DNA of 7,928 bases. Source: an uncultured Victivallales bacterium (lineage in GTDB: Bacteria; Verrucomicrobiota; Lentisphaeria; Oligosphaerales; JAFGRS01). Below, in pieces: positions 1 to 6,732 of this stretch. The notes below the pieces were generated by a model that saw only the letters and a program-made list of their open reading frames with translations, was not told the DNA's origin and searched no databases. A program made the translations under genes and the position numbers. The stretch's first letter is position 1; the number at the start of each line of letters is the position of its first letter. The stretch lies in NCBI GenBank assembly GCA_903834675.1, contig CAILKC010000275.1:1-7928 (forward strand), read 5' to 3'.

Positions 1-802
1 CGTTCCACCAGTCTGGCCCGCAGGCCGAGGCTGCGCTAGGCGGAGTTGCCGCGGGGGTCTCCGGTTGGTCGGCAAAGGTGATAGCGCGTGGGATCTCAGC
101 GGCTGACAGCGCCCGGCCGTAGACGTAAAGCTCGTCGAGGTCGGCCTCGGCATAGTCTCGCGAGGCATCCGAATCGCGTCCGACGTCGAGGACGTCGCTG
201 ATCTCGCCCACGGCCAGTTGAAAGCCGTCCTGGCGCTGAGCCTGGACGCCATCGACGAACAAGCAGAGCTGCCCATCGGGCTTGCCCGAGTTGAGGCCCT
301 GCCAGGTGAGGGCGACGTGGTGCCAGGCTCCCTCGCTCCAGGTCCCGATGTCGGCCGCCACGGTGAGGGGTTCGCCGCTGGTCGCCCCATAGAGCACTCC
401 CGTGAGCCGGCCGCCTTGTGTGGTCAGGCTCCAGCGGTTGTGCAGCCAGGGCTCGGGCAGCCGGTTGTGGCCGTAGACGCAGAACAAGGTTCGGCTGGTC
501 GTGTCGCTGCCCGCCCAGTGGGGGCGAATCCAGAAGGCGACGGTGCCAGCCTCCCGGCTCAGGTTGCCGGCGCTGGGCAGCCGGCAATCGGCGTTGAGGG
601 TGACGGCCTGTCCGCGGCGACCGGGGACGAAGGGGAGAGCAGGCCCGGACTCTGGCGCGGTGCTGGCGGCCTGCGCCGACTGGATGGCGGGCTGCTGGTT
701 GCCATCGAAGGGCAGGTAGAGCAGGGGAGATTCCGCCCGCAAGGGCCAGTACCCGGCCAGGATCAGCAGAACGGCACGAGCGCTGCAGGGTAGGCGCGGC
801 AT
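1..802 (-). CDS. Secreted LamG/concanavalin A-like domain protein, C-terminus cut by window edge
   Basis: The reading frame is open from an ATG at 802 to the left edge (267 codons seen), so the C-terminus is missing. The start is supported by an AAGGAGGA ribosome-binding site nine bases upstream. Residues 1-23 look like a signal peptide: Arg residues, a hydrophobic stretch (AVLLILAG, 10-17) and a plausible cut after LRA. Residues about 60-240 read as a LamG/laminin-G-like jelly roll: VAFWIRPHW (88-96), AWHHVALTW (159-167), LFVDG (181-185) and the closing signature DELYVYGRALSAAEI (223-237). A Pro/Ala-rich linker follows, and the visible part ends in CGPDWWN, perhaps the start of another domain. 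Such folds usually bind or cleave glycans outside the cytoplasm; no catalytic residues can be named. It lies downstream of the URO-D-like gene on the same strand, but a 334-bp repeat-bearing gap makes co-transcription uncertain. Confidence 0.85.
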   Translation of the reverse strand, partial: MPRLPCSARAVLLILAGYWPLRAESPLLYLPFDGNQQPAIQSAQAASTAPESGPALPFVPGRRGQAVTLNADCRLPSAGNLSREAGTVAFWIRPHWAGSDTTSRTLFCVYGHNRLPEPWLHNRWSLTTQGGRLTGVLYGATSGEPLTVAADIGTWSEGAWHHVALTWQGLNSGKPDGQLCLFVDGVQAQRQDGFQLAVGEISDVLDVGRDSDASRDYAEADLDELYVYGRALSAAEIPRAITFADQPETPAATPPSAASACGPDWWN

Positions 803-900
803 GGGCTGATGTCCTCCTTATGCGGTGGTCGGCCGAGGGGTCTCCGGCAACTTGCCGACCGGCGCGCAATATGGCGTAGCGGGGGGGCCTTTGCGAGGTG

Positions 901-1132
901 CCGTGGTGCTTGAGCAGGGCGGTTTCAAGAAACGGGGCTGGGCGTCGCCACCCCACGTGGTCTGTCTGCCGTATCGGGTTGCGCGAGAACACACGCCCTC
1001 AGGCATGGCACAGGCACCAAGCCAAAGCGGTGTCGCGGTCGCCGTCGGCGACCTTGCCACGCGCAGTCCACATGGCCGACGCACTGCCCGCGGGACGACG
1101 GCGGTCGTTTCTTGAAACAGCCGTGGTGCTTG
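901..1132. repeat. Nested repeat-bounded element, MITE/REP-like in form
   Basis: A 12-bp direct repeat, CCGTGGTGCTTG, occurs at 901-912 and 1121-1132. Inside it lies an inverted repeat: GGCGGTTTCAAGAAACG at 918-934 against CGTTTCTTGAAACAGCC at 1106-1122, 16 of 17 positions pairing and the inner 13 perfect. The core GTTTCAAGAAAC is itself nearly palindromic. At the centre is a hairpin at 1027-1062. The layout resembles a small non-autonomous mobile element or palindromic intergenic repeat, but the direct repeat is five bases outside the left inverted repeat and overlaps the right one by two bases, so it is not a clean target-site duplication. No coding capacity is seen. It could instead be a regulatory or decay-protecting structure between the two genes. 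Confidence 0.5.
1027..1062. other. GC-rich imperfect hairpin in the intergenic element
   Basis: A perfect 7-bp stem, GGTCGCC (1037-1043) and GGCGACC (1047-1053), closes a 3-base loop. After an internal loop, GTG (1030-1032) pairs with CAC (1058-1060) and GC (1027-1028) with GC (1061-1062). It sits between the URO-D-like gene and the LamG gene. No T-run follows on either strand, so a classic intrinsic terminator is not supported; a transcript-end stabiliser or repeat-family core is possible. Confidence 0.5.
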
Positions 1133-1136
1133 GGGC

Positions 1137-2297
1137 TCAGCTGCGTTTGCCGTCGGCCACGGCAGCCTGGGTGGCCGGTGGCGCCCTCTCCGGTCTTGGC
1201 ACCCGTTCACGGACACGTTCCCGTGCCCGGATGGCGGCGGCGCGGTCGCCGATCTCCTCGCGGCTGATCCCGGCGGCGGCGTACATGGCGAGGAGGTTCG
1301 CCACCGGGGTTTCGGGCGGCACGGCATGAGAGGCGCCGAGGATGTAGCCGCCGCCGGCGGTGGTCATGGTCTCGATGAGGCGGGAGGTCTCGCGGTGGAC
1401 CCTGGCGGCGGTGCCGTTCGGCAGCAGGTCCTGAGTATCGACGCCGCCGTGGAAGGCGAGGGTATCGCCGAAGTCCCGTTTGAGTTCGGCCGCAGCCATG
1501 CCGGGGCAGTTGCATTGGATGGGGTTCAGCACGTTGATGCCGATTTCGATCAGGTCCGGGATGATGGGCCGGATGGCGCCGCAGGAGTGGTACGCGACCC
1601 AGAGGCCGCGGGTCTGGCCCACGGCGGCGATGGCGGCCAGGTGCGGGCGGACCTGTTCGCGCCACATGGCAGGGCTCATGATCATGCCGCGCTGACTGCC
1701 CATATCATCGCCTAACCACAGCCAGTCCACCGCGAAGCGGTCGCAGGCGGCGGTGGAGAGGGCGACCGCGAAGGCCGCGGCCGCCTCGAGCTGCGCGCGG
1801 GCCAGGTCAGGGTCGCCCGCCAGATCGAACAGCGTCTGTTCCATACCCCGCAGGCGGCAGACCATTTCCACCAGGCAGGGCGAGACGTCGCAGCCGATGA
1901 AGCAGCGCGCCGCCTCCCGCATGACCGGCTCCAGGTTTCCCAGCAGCGCCTCGATGCGCTCGGACGGATAGCGGTAGCGCCGCACGGTGGCGGCGTCGGC
2001 ATCGGCCAGTGGCGAATGCAGGATCTGGTTGAACGGACCCTCCTTGGTCCACTCGACGCCCCAGTCGTCCAGGTGGCGCTCGCCGTCGTGCTCGTGGACG
2101 ATGCCCTCCATGGCGTGGTTGTTGCCCACCCAGGTTTGACGGACATCATCGCCGAGGGCCTCGGCCAAGGCCGCGGGCGGGATCTCGAGGGCGTCAGCCA
2201 GTCGGCGTGCGGCGTGCGGGTGAAACCACATCCAGACGGGGACGCGGTCGACAGGTTCACGCCGCAGGGCCCGGTGTACGCGTTCTTTGGAAGTCAT
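1137..2297 (-). CDS. Uroporphyrinogen decarboxylase (URO-D) superfamily protein, methyltransferase-like subgroup
   Basis: Cytosolic TIM-barrel protein of 386 residues. The ATG at 2297 is preferred to the one at 2303 because an AGGAG site lies six bases before it but directly abuts the other. The N-terminus, MTSKERVHRALRREPVDRVP, is the family's usual opening. In 386-residue numbering the region YHSCG holds His237 and Cys239, the H-x-C pair that binds zinc in MtaA/CmuA-type cobamide methyltransferases. The segment ILGASHAVPPETP carries His324 where those enzymes have their third ligand Cys, similar to the LGHG-x-x-P-x-TP region of HemE. The RQAGR motif of true HemE is absent (VPVWMWFHPHA is there instead), so a role in heme synthesis is unlikely. 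The last 25 or so residues are an Arg/Pro/Ala-rich tail. It may transfer or remove a methyl group, but no substrate can be assigned and no corrinoid protein is encoded nearby. It is divergent to the sialidase gene. Confidence 0.85.
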   Translation of the reverse strand: MTSKERVHRALRREPVDRVPVWMWFHPHAARRLADALEIPPAALAEALGDDVRQTWVGNNHAMEGIVHEHDGERHLDDWGVEWTKEGPFNQILHSPLADADAATVRRYRYPSERIEALLGNLEPVMREAARCFIGCDVSPCLVEMVCRLRGMEQTLFDLAGDPDLARAQLEAAAAFAVALSTAACDRFAVDWLWLGDDMGSQRGMIMSPAMWREQVRPHLAAIAAVGQTRGLWVAYHSCGAIRPIIPDLIEIGINVLNPIQCNCPGMAAAELKRDFGDTLAFHGGVDTQDLLPNGTAARVHRETSRLIETMTTAGGGYILGASHAVPPETPVANLLAMYAAAGISREEIGDRAAAIRARERVRERVPRPERAPPATQAAVADGKRS

Positions 2298-2561
2298 CAG
2301 CATCTCCTGGCTACCAGCGTATCACCGTATCGCCCGCAGTCCAGAGCGCGAGGTGGCCGCGCAGGGCCGGGCGCAAGTCAGCTCCGGCTGAACCACGCGA
2401 AGTGGCTTGCGGACAGCATCTCTAATCCGCCGGGCGCGAGGCGTGGAGCGCCGGTCGGGCCGACCGTCCCCCAGCGGCACCGGCCCGCCCCTGCCTTTGC
2501 CTTCCCGAATCTCTGCGGTAGCTTGTCTCGTCAAGACGGCAATCTCCAGGAGGCAACGACG
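2298..2561. promoter_or_regulatory. Divergent intergenic region between URO-D-like and sialidase-like genes
   Basis: These 264 bases must hold the promoters of both divergent genes. On the plus strand TTGCCT-N16-TAGCTT (within about 2498-2525) is a weak sigma70-like candidate ahead of the sialidase gene. An 8-bp near-tandem repeat, CGTATCAC then CGTATCGC (2318-2333), lies just upstream of the URO-D-like start. A perfect short hairpin, CGGTCG-GGC-CGACCG, spans 2452-2466. None of these is strong enough to name a regulator. The sialidase ribosome-binding site AGGAGG is at 2548-2553. Confidence 0.4.
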
Positions 2562-3656
2562 ATGCAGACCAGGAGGGCGATGGCAATGGCGATGGCACTG
2601 GCGGGTTCCGCGTTGGCGGCTCGCGGCGCGGCGTTGTTCGAGACGGCTCAGGCGCTCGTACTGCCCAAGGGGGATCACGGGTATCGCGGCATCAACGGCG
2701 ACTTTGTGCAACTGAAGGATGGGTCCATCCTCTGGTCATACACCTGCGAAGGGCAGGGGTTGATGGCGATGCGCTCGACGGATCAGGGCAAGACGTGGAG
2801 CGCGGGGTCGGTGCTGATTCCGTGGCCGAAGCCGCCGGCGCAAGGCCGCACGGTCCATCCGAGTCTCCTGCGGCTGAAGAACGGCAACATTCTGTTGTCC
2901 TATATCTACAGCACCCATCCGACCACGCCCTATTACGGTCACAACTACTACCGGCTGTCGGCGGATGAGGGCAAGAGCTGGACCGACCAGTACGTTCTGA
3001 CGCCGCACCCCGGCTACGTGATCATGCACAATGATCGCCTGGTGCAGCTCTCCAGTGGGCGGATTCTGGCCATCGCCGAGTACAAAGCCCACCTGCCAAG
3101 CAGTGATGACCATAGCGGCTATGCGGGCATCAGCTTCTTCTCCGACGATCAGGGCTATAGCTGGCAGGTGAGCAAGAACATCGTCGACATGGCCCCCACC
3201 GAGTTTCAGGAGCCGGGCGCGGTCGAGTTGAAGGATGGGCGGGTGCTGATGGTGGGCCGTACCTACAGCGGTTTCCCGGTCAAAGCCTACTCCAGCGACG
3301 GCGGCGAAACCTGGGGCAAGGGGGAGAAGATGGAAGGCATCAACATGCCCTATGCGGGGCTGCCGACCCTCAAGCGGATTCCGTCCACCGGCGACCTGCT
3401 GTTCATCTGGATCAGTGAACGCTCGGAGGACAAGGTCAAGCCGCAGATCAAGCGGCGTTGCGCCCTGACCGCCGCCATCTCCAAGGATGACGGTCTGACC
3501 TTCGAGAACCAGCGGCACATCGCGCGGGACCCGGAGGACGACTTCGGCTACCAGTGCGTGACCTTCCTGCCCGACCATACGGCGCTGATTGGTTACCACG
3601 CCCGCACCGGCCTGTTCGCCGCCCGCATCGGCATTGACTGGTTCTACGGCAAGTAG
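2562..3656 (+). CDS. Secreted sialidase-like (BNR/Asp-box) six-bladed beta-propeller
   Basis: The product has 364 residues. The ATG at 2562 is chosen because AGGAGG sits eight bases upstream; the frame stays open back to 2016, but that stretch overlaps the opposite-strand URO-D-like gene and its promoter. Residues 1 to about 25 look like a signal peptide (MQTRRAMAMAMALAGSALAA). Asp-box motifs S-x-D-x-G-x-T-W occur at 72-79, 133-140, 194-201 and 244-251, with a degenerate one at 307-314. Six blade motifs of the form L-x-x-G-x-I-L recur, for example around 48-58, 103-112, 161-170 and 222-230. YRGINGDF (41-48) is placed like the RIP-type arginine, and QEPG (216-219) carries a glutamate common in this family. 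Family members hydrolyse terminal sialic acids or related sugars outside the cytoplasm, but the substrate cannot be read from sequence. A transporter gene follows after 13 bases, suggesting an operon. Confidence 0.88.
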   Translation: MQTRRAMAMAMALAGSALAARGAALFETAQALVLPKGDHGYRGINGDFVQLKDGSILWSYTCEGQGLMAMRSTDQGKTWSAGSVLIPWPKPPAQGRTVHPSLLRLKNGNILLSYIYSTHPTTPYYGHNYYRLSADEGKSWTDQYVLTPHPGYVIMHNDRLVQLSSGRILAIAEYKAHLPSSDDHSGYAGISFFSDDQGYSWQVSKNIVDMAPTEFQEPGAVELKDGRVLMVGRTYSGFPVKAYSSDGGETWGKGEKMEGINMPYAGLPTLKRIPSTGDLLFIWISERSEDKVKPQIKRRCALTAAISKDDGLTFENQRHIARDPEDDFGYQCVTFLPDHTALIGYHARTGLFAARIGIDWFYGK

Positions 3657-3669
3657 CTCGGGGGATCGG

Positions 3670-4911
3670 ATGGCTGAGCGGGAAGGCAGGTATGGTCGGC
3701 GGGGCCTGTTGGCAGTGAGCGCGATCGCGACGGGTTTTCTGGCGGAGGCCGTCAATCTGGTGCCGGTGCTGCGTGGGAGCCTGCAGGACTACCTGGGCAT
3801 TCAGGACGGGGCTTTCGGTATTCTGTTGAGCGTGGCCTCGGTCACGGGGTTCCTGGCGGTGCTGTTTGGCGGGACGCTGGTGGACCGCTGGGGTGCGGGT
3901 CGGGTGTTGCGTCTAGCCGCCGTCGGGGTGGCCGCCGGCCTGACGCTGATGGCGTTGGCCGGGCGGCGCTATGGGTGGGTCGCGCTCGGACTCGGGGTGA
4001 CCGGGCTCTTCGGCCGGCCGCTGGCGGTGGCGGCGTCGTGCTGTCTGGTGCGGCTGTTTCCGGAGCAGCAGCGGCGGGTGCTGTCGGTGAATCTGGCGGT
4101 GATCGCCTTGGGTGGGGTTGCGGTTCCGGCGCTGGCGGAGGGGTTGTTAGGGCTGTCGGGAGGGCCGGGGGGGATTTCGTTCGCCTGGGTTTTCCATGGG
4201 CCCTTGGCCTTGGCGGCGGTGTTGTTGCTGGCGGCGGGGCTGCCGCATTCGGGGCGTTTTGACGAGGTTTCCAGCGCTGCGGCGGGAGCGAGTTGGCACT
4301 GGCGGGAGCTGGTTCTGCCGCGGGGGGCGTTGCTTCTTTGCGTTCTGGCTGGGGTGCATGGGGCCGTGGATGGGACGCTGTATCTCTGGATGGCGCGCTT
4401 TCTGGGGGGCGACTCGTTTGGCTGTCGGCCGCTGGCGCCGGGGCTGGTCTTATCGGCGTTCAGCCTGGGGTACGCCGTCTCTCGCGCCGGGCTGGCTCTG
4501 GTGCCGGAGCGCCATGGGCGGCGGGCGTTGCTGGTGTGGCCCGGGTTGCTGGGCGGGGCGGTGTTGCTGGCCGGACTGTGGAGCCGGAGCTATGTCGGGA
4601 CGGCGGCTGGGTTTGTGCTCGGCGGTCTGCTGTGGTCCCTCGAGTATCCGGCCTTCATCAGCACCCTGGCGCACTGCGAGCCGAGACGGTACGGCGCGGC
4701 GCTGGCGCTGAGCCAGGTGTTGTCATGCGTGCTCTGCGTGGTGGGGGTGAACGCTATGGGCTTCGCGGCGGCCCAGGGCGGCGATGCGGCGATGTGGCGG
4801 GTGCTGGTGGCGCTGGCCTGCTTCTTCCCCTGCCTCGGCATCGGCGGCGCTCTCTGGCTCTGGTCCCATGGACACCAGCTCGCACCGGAGTGGCGCCGCG
4901 AGGGTGGGTGA
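3670..4911 (+). CDS. Major facilitator superfamily transporter
   Basis: The product is a 413-residue inner-membrane protein with about twelve hydrophobic segments. The first pair falls near 12-32 and 45-67 and the last near 375-398, with a more hydrophilic middle loop around 191-213. The signature loop between helices 2 and 3 is clear: GGTLVDRWGAGRVLRLA (67-83) fits the MFS motif A, G-x-L-x-D-R-x-G-x-x-x-x-L. The ATG at 3670 is 13 bases after the sialidase stop; only a weak GGGGAT precedes it, which fits translation coupled to the gene upstream. The frame is open further back to 3589, but that would overlap the sialidase gene. The pairing suggests uptake or export of a sugar or other product of the propeller enzyme. 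This is inference: nothing in the sequence fixes substrate or direction, and similarity to the sialic-acid carrier NanT was not established. Confidence 0.85.
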   Translation: MAEREGRYGRRGLLAVSAIATGFLAEAVNLVPVLRGSLQDYLGIQDGAFGILLSVASVTGFLAVLFGGTLVDRWGAGRVLRLAAVGVAAGLTLMALAGRRYGWVALGLGVTGLFGRPLAVAASCCLVRLFPEQQRRVLSVNLAVIALGGVAVPALAEGLLGLSGGPGGISFAWVFHGPLALAAVLLLAAGLPHSGRFDEVSSAAAGASWHWRELVLPRGALLLCVLAGVHGAVDGTLYLWMARFLGGDSFGCRPLAPGLVLSAFSLGYAVSRAGLALVPERHGRRALLVWPGLLGGAVLLAGLWSRSYVGTAAGFVLGGLLWSLEYPAFISTLAHCEPRRYGAALALSQVLSCVLCVVGVNAMGFAAAQGGDAAMWRVLVALACFFPCLGIGGALWLWSHGHQLAPEWRREGG

Positions 4912-4912
4912 T

Positions 4913-4943
4913 AGCGTGGCGGCAAGAAACTGCCGCCGTCGCT
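4913..4943. terminator. Strong hairpin between convergent genes, probable bidirectional terminator
   Basis: GGCGGCA (4918-4924) pairs perfectly with TGCCGCC (4931-4937) around a 6-base AGAAAC loop. After a small internal loop AGCG (4913-4916) pairs with CGCT (4940-4943), giving 11 bp in all. It fills the 30-bp space between the transporter stop and the kinase stop and overlaps the kinase stop codon. It can fold in transcripts from either side. There is no long T-run on either strand, so termination may be inefficient or act as 3'-end protection. Confidence 0.6.
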
Positions 4944-6732
4944 ACGTCGCCTCTCCGCAGGCCGGGTGTTCATTGAGGATGAGGCGGAAGGTGCAGCCTT
5001 GGCCCAGGGTGCTTTCGAGGCGGATGCTGCCGCCATGGATTTCGGCGATGCGGCGGGCGATGGCAAGGCCCAGGCCGCTGCCTTCGCTGGGTGTGACGGT
5101 CGCGGCCTTGCCACGCACGAAGCGGTCGAAGAGGCGCGCTTGCTCGGCGGGTGCGATTCCTGGGCCGTTATCGGCGACGGCAACGATGGCGTGGGGGCCG
5201 TCGCGTTCGATGGTGACGGTCACTGCGCCGCCGGTCGGGGTGTAACGCAGAGCGTTGTCCAGCAGGTTGGTGAGGGCCGTGGTCAGGGGGTGTTCGAAGC
5301 CGAGCACGGCGGGGTTGGTCACGGCCTGCAGCGGCCTGAGGGTAACGCCGCGGCTGGCGGCCAGGGGGCGCAGGTCCTCGACCACCTGGCGGGCGAGGTC
5401 GGTGAGGGAGAGTGGTTCCATGGCGCCTGGGGGGGTGCCGGACTCCAGTTGTGAGAGTTGCAGGGTCTCGCTGACCAGTCGTTGCATGCGGTCTGCTTGG
5501 CGGGCGATGATCTGAAGGAACTCGCGCGGCGCTGCGGGCAACTCAGCGGACCAGGCCAGCAGGGTGTCGGCGGTGGAGGACATGATGGCCAGCGGTGTGC
5601 GCAGCTCGTGGGAAGCATTGGCCACGAGTTCGCGCCCCATGGCCTCGGCCCGTCGGGCCTCGGTTCGATCACAGAGGACGAGTACCGCGCCGCCGCCGGC
5701 GCTGGCGGCCGCGTCGAGCGGGCTCACGGCCACGTGGATGACGCGGTCGCCCCGGCGCAGGTCTCCCATTTCGAGGGTCTCCGCCTGGCGTTGGGCCAGG
5801 GCTCGTTCGAGGACGGGTCCGAGGTCCGCTGGGGGCTGGAAGGTGGTTCCCGGCGTCAGTCCGGGCATGGTTAGGAGGCGGGCGGCGGCCTCATTAGCGT
5901 AGAGGATGTGCAGGTGCGGGGAGATGGCGATGATGCCATCCGACATACCGGCGACGATGGCGCGGGCCTGGTTGCGCTCGTGGCGCAGTTCGCCGAGGGT
6001 CTGCCGCAGGCTCTGCTGCATGGTTCCGATGGCCTCGGCGAGGCGGCCGATCTCATCGGTTCCGCCGACGGGCGCTCGGCAGTCGAAGTCGCCGGCGGCG
6101 ATGCGTTCGGCCACGCGCGTCATCTCTTCTACGGGCTGGGCGATGCGGCGCGCCAACCACAGGCTGAGGATACCGATCAGGACGAGAGCGGCGGCGGCGG
6201 TACCGGCCAGCATGCGGCTCAGGTGGGCCATCTGTCGGCGTACGGGTTCGATGGGAAGGGCCAGCCGTGCCGTGGCCGGTCCCGTGTTGCCCAGGCGGAG
6301 CGGGAGGCGGAGGGTGACGGTGTCATCCAGCGGCGTGGTGTCTTGCAGGTTGCGGCGCTGCAGATTGAGGATAGCCGGGAGGCACTCGGGTCGGGCGCGC
6401 TGCAGGCAGCGGGCACTCATGCTATCGGCCAGGATGCGTCCCTGCGGATCGAGGAGGGACACGCGGCCCTGGAAGCGTTCGTTGAGCCGGTCGCAGGCGA
6501 GGTCCAGGGCGCCACGATCCGCCTTTTCCGCGGCGCGGCTCAGGGTTTCGGTCTCGAAGGCCAGGGCCCGTTCGAAGGACTCGGTGGCGCGGGTGATGTA
6601 GTCGCGTTGCAGTCCATAGTGCAGGGGTATGGCGAGCAGGGCAAGAGCGCACAGCACCACGGCGGCGTAGGCGGCGAGGAGGCGGGTCCAGAGGGGGTGG
6701 CGGCGTGTCGTCGTAGCGGTTGTCGAATTCAT
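4942..6732 (-). CDS. PhoR-like membrane sensor histidine kinase (sensor-HAMP-PAS-HisKA-HATPase)
   Basis: The 596-residue product has a complete kinase layout. Helix 1 is about 16-38; a periplasmic PDC/Cache-like sensor follows at about 39-170 (VSLLDPQGRILADS, 91-104, with Cys80, Cys109 and Cys117); helix 2 is about 174-194; HAMP about 195-247; a PAS domain begins near 255 (MSDGIIAISPHLHILYAN, 263-280). The H-box is ASHELRTPLA with phospho-acceptor His375. ATP-binding boxes are NLLDNALRYTP (Asn493), DNGPGIA (521-527), LFDRF (534-538) and GSGLGLA (551-557). All key residues are intact. The ATG overlaps the TGA of the response-regulator gene as ATGA, so the two are translationally coupled partners. 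The architecture is that of PhoR/WalK kinases. No phosphate-uptake genes are visible, so the signal is not assigned; ligand binding by the periplasmic domain is inferred. Confidence 0.93.
   Translation of the reverse strand: MNSTTATTTRRHPLWTRLLAAYAAVVLCALALLAIPLHYGLQRDYITRATESFERALAFETETLSRAAEKADRGALDLACDRLNERFQGRVSLLDPQGRILADSMSARCLQRARPECLPAILNLQRRNLQDTTPLDDTVTLRLPLRLGNTGPATARLALPIEPVRRQMAHLSRMLAGTAAAALVLIGILSLWLARRIAQPVEEMTRVAERIAAGDFDCRAPVGGTDEIGRLAEAIGTMQQSLRQTLGELRHERNQARAIVAGMSDGIIAISPHLHILYANEAAARLLTMPGLTPGTTFQPPADLGPVLERALAQRQAETLEMGDLRRGDRVIHVAVSPLDAAASAGGGAVLVLCDRTEARRAEAMGRELVANASHELRTPLAIMSSTADTLLAWSAELPAAPREFLQIIARQADRMQRLVSETLQLSQLESGTPPGAMEPLSLTDLARQVVEDLRPLAASRGVTLRPLQAVTNPAVLGFEHPLTTALTNLLDNALRYTPTGGAVTVTIERDGPHAIVAVADNGPGIAPAEQARLFDRFVRGKAATVTPSEGSGLGLAIARRIAEIHGGSIRLESTLGQGCTFRLILNEHPACGEAT

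Larger units (their letters stand above)
803..1136. other. Intergenic region without a credible gene
   Basis: These 334 bases separate the LamG-protein start from the stop of the URO-D-like gene. Open frames exist on both strands but their products are Arg/Pro-rich, lack domain signatures and run into the neighbouring genes out of frame. What the region does hold is a set of nested direct and inverted repeats with a central hairpin (annotated separately) and the ribosome-binding site of the LamG gene at about 812-819. No convincing promoter for the LamG gene was found. Confidence 0.7.

Noticed and set aside
96..992. Minus-strand 298-residue open frame over the LamG gene and the gap
   Set aside because: It overlaps the LamG gene out of frame, is extremely Arg/Pro-rich with no domain, whereas the other frame has a ribosome-binding site, signal peptide and LamG motifs.
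1027..1062. Intrinsic terminator of the URO-D-like gene
   Set aside because: The stem is good but no T-run follows on the minus strand; kept only as a hairpin.
818..1327. Open frames of 143-169 residues on both strands in the gap before the URO-D-like gene
   Set aside because: They run into the URO-D-like gene out of frame, have no recognisable motif and cover the repeat element.
1137..2297. Calling the URO-D-like gene hemE
   Set aside because: The RQAGR substrate-binding motif is absent and a methyltransferase-type H-x-C-G motif is present.
2016..2561. 182-residue N-terminal extension of the sialidase frame
   Set aside because: It overlaps the opposite-strand URO-D-like gene and both promoters; a strong ribosome-binding site and signal peptide support the start at 2562.
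2736..3755. Long antisense frame (339 residues) over the sialidase gene
   Set aside because: A mirror frame caused by codon bias in high-GC DNA; the plus strand shows clear Asp-box and blade motifs.
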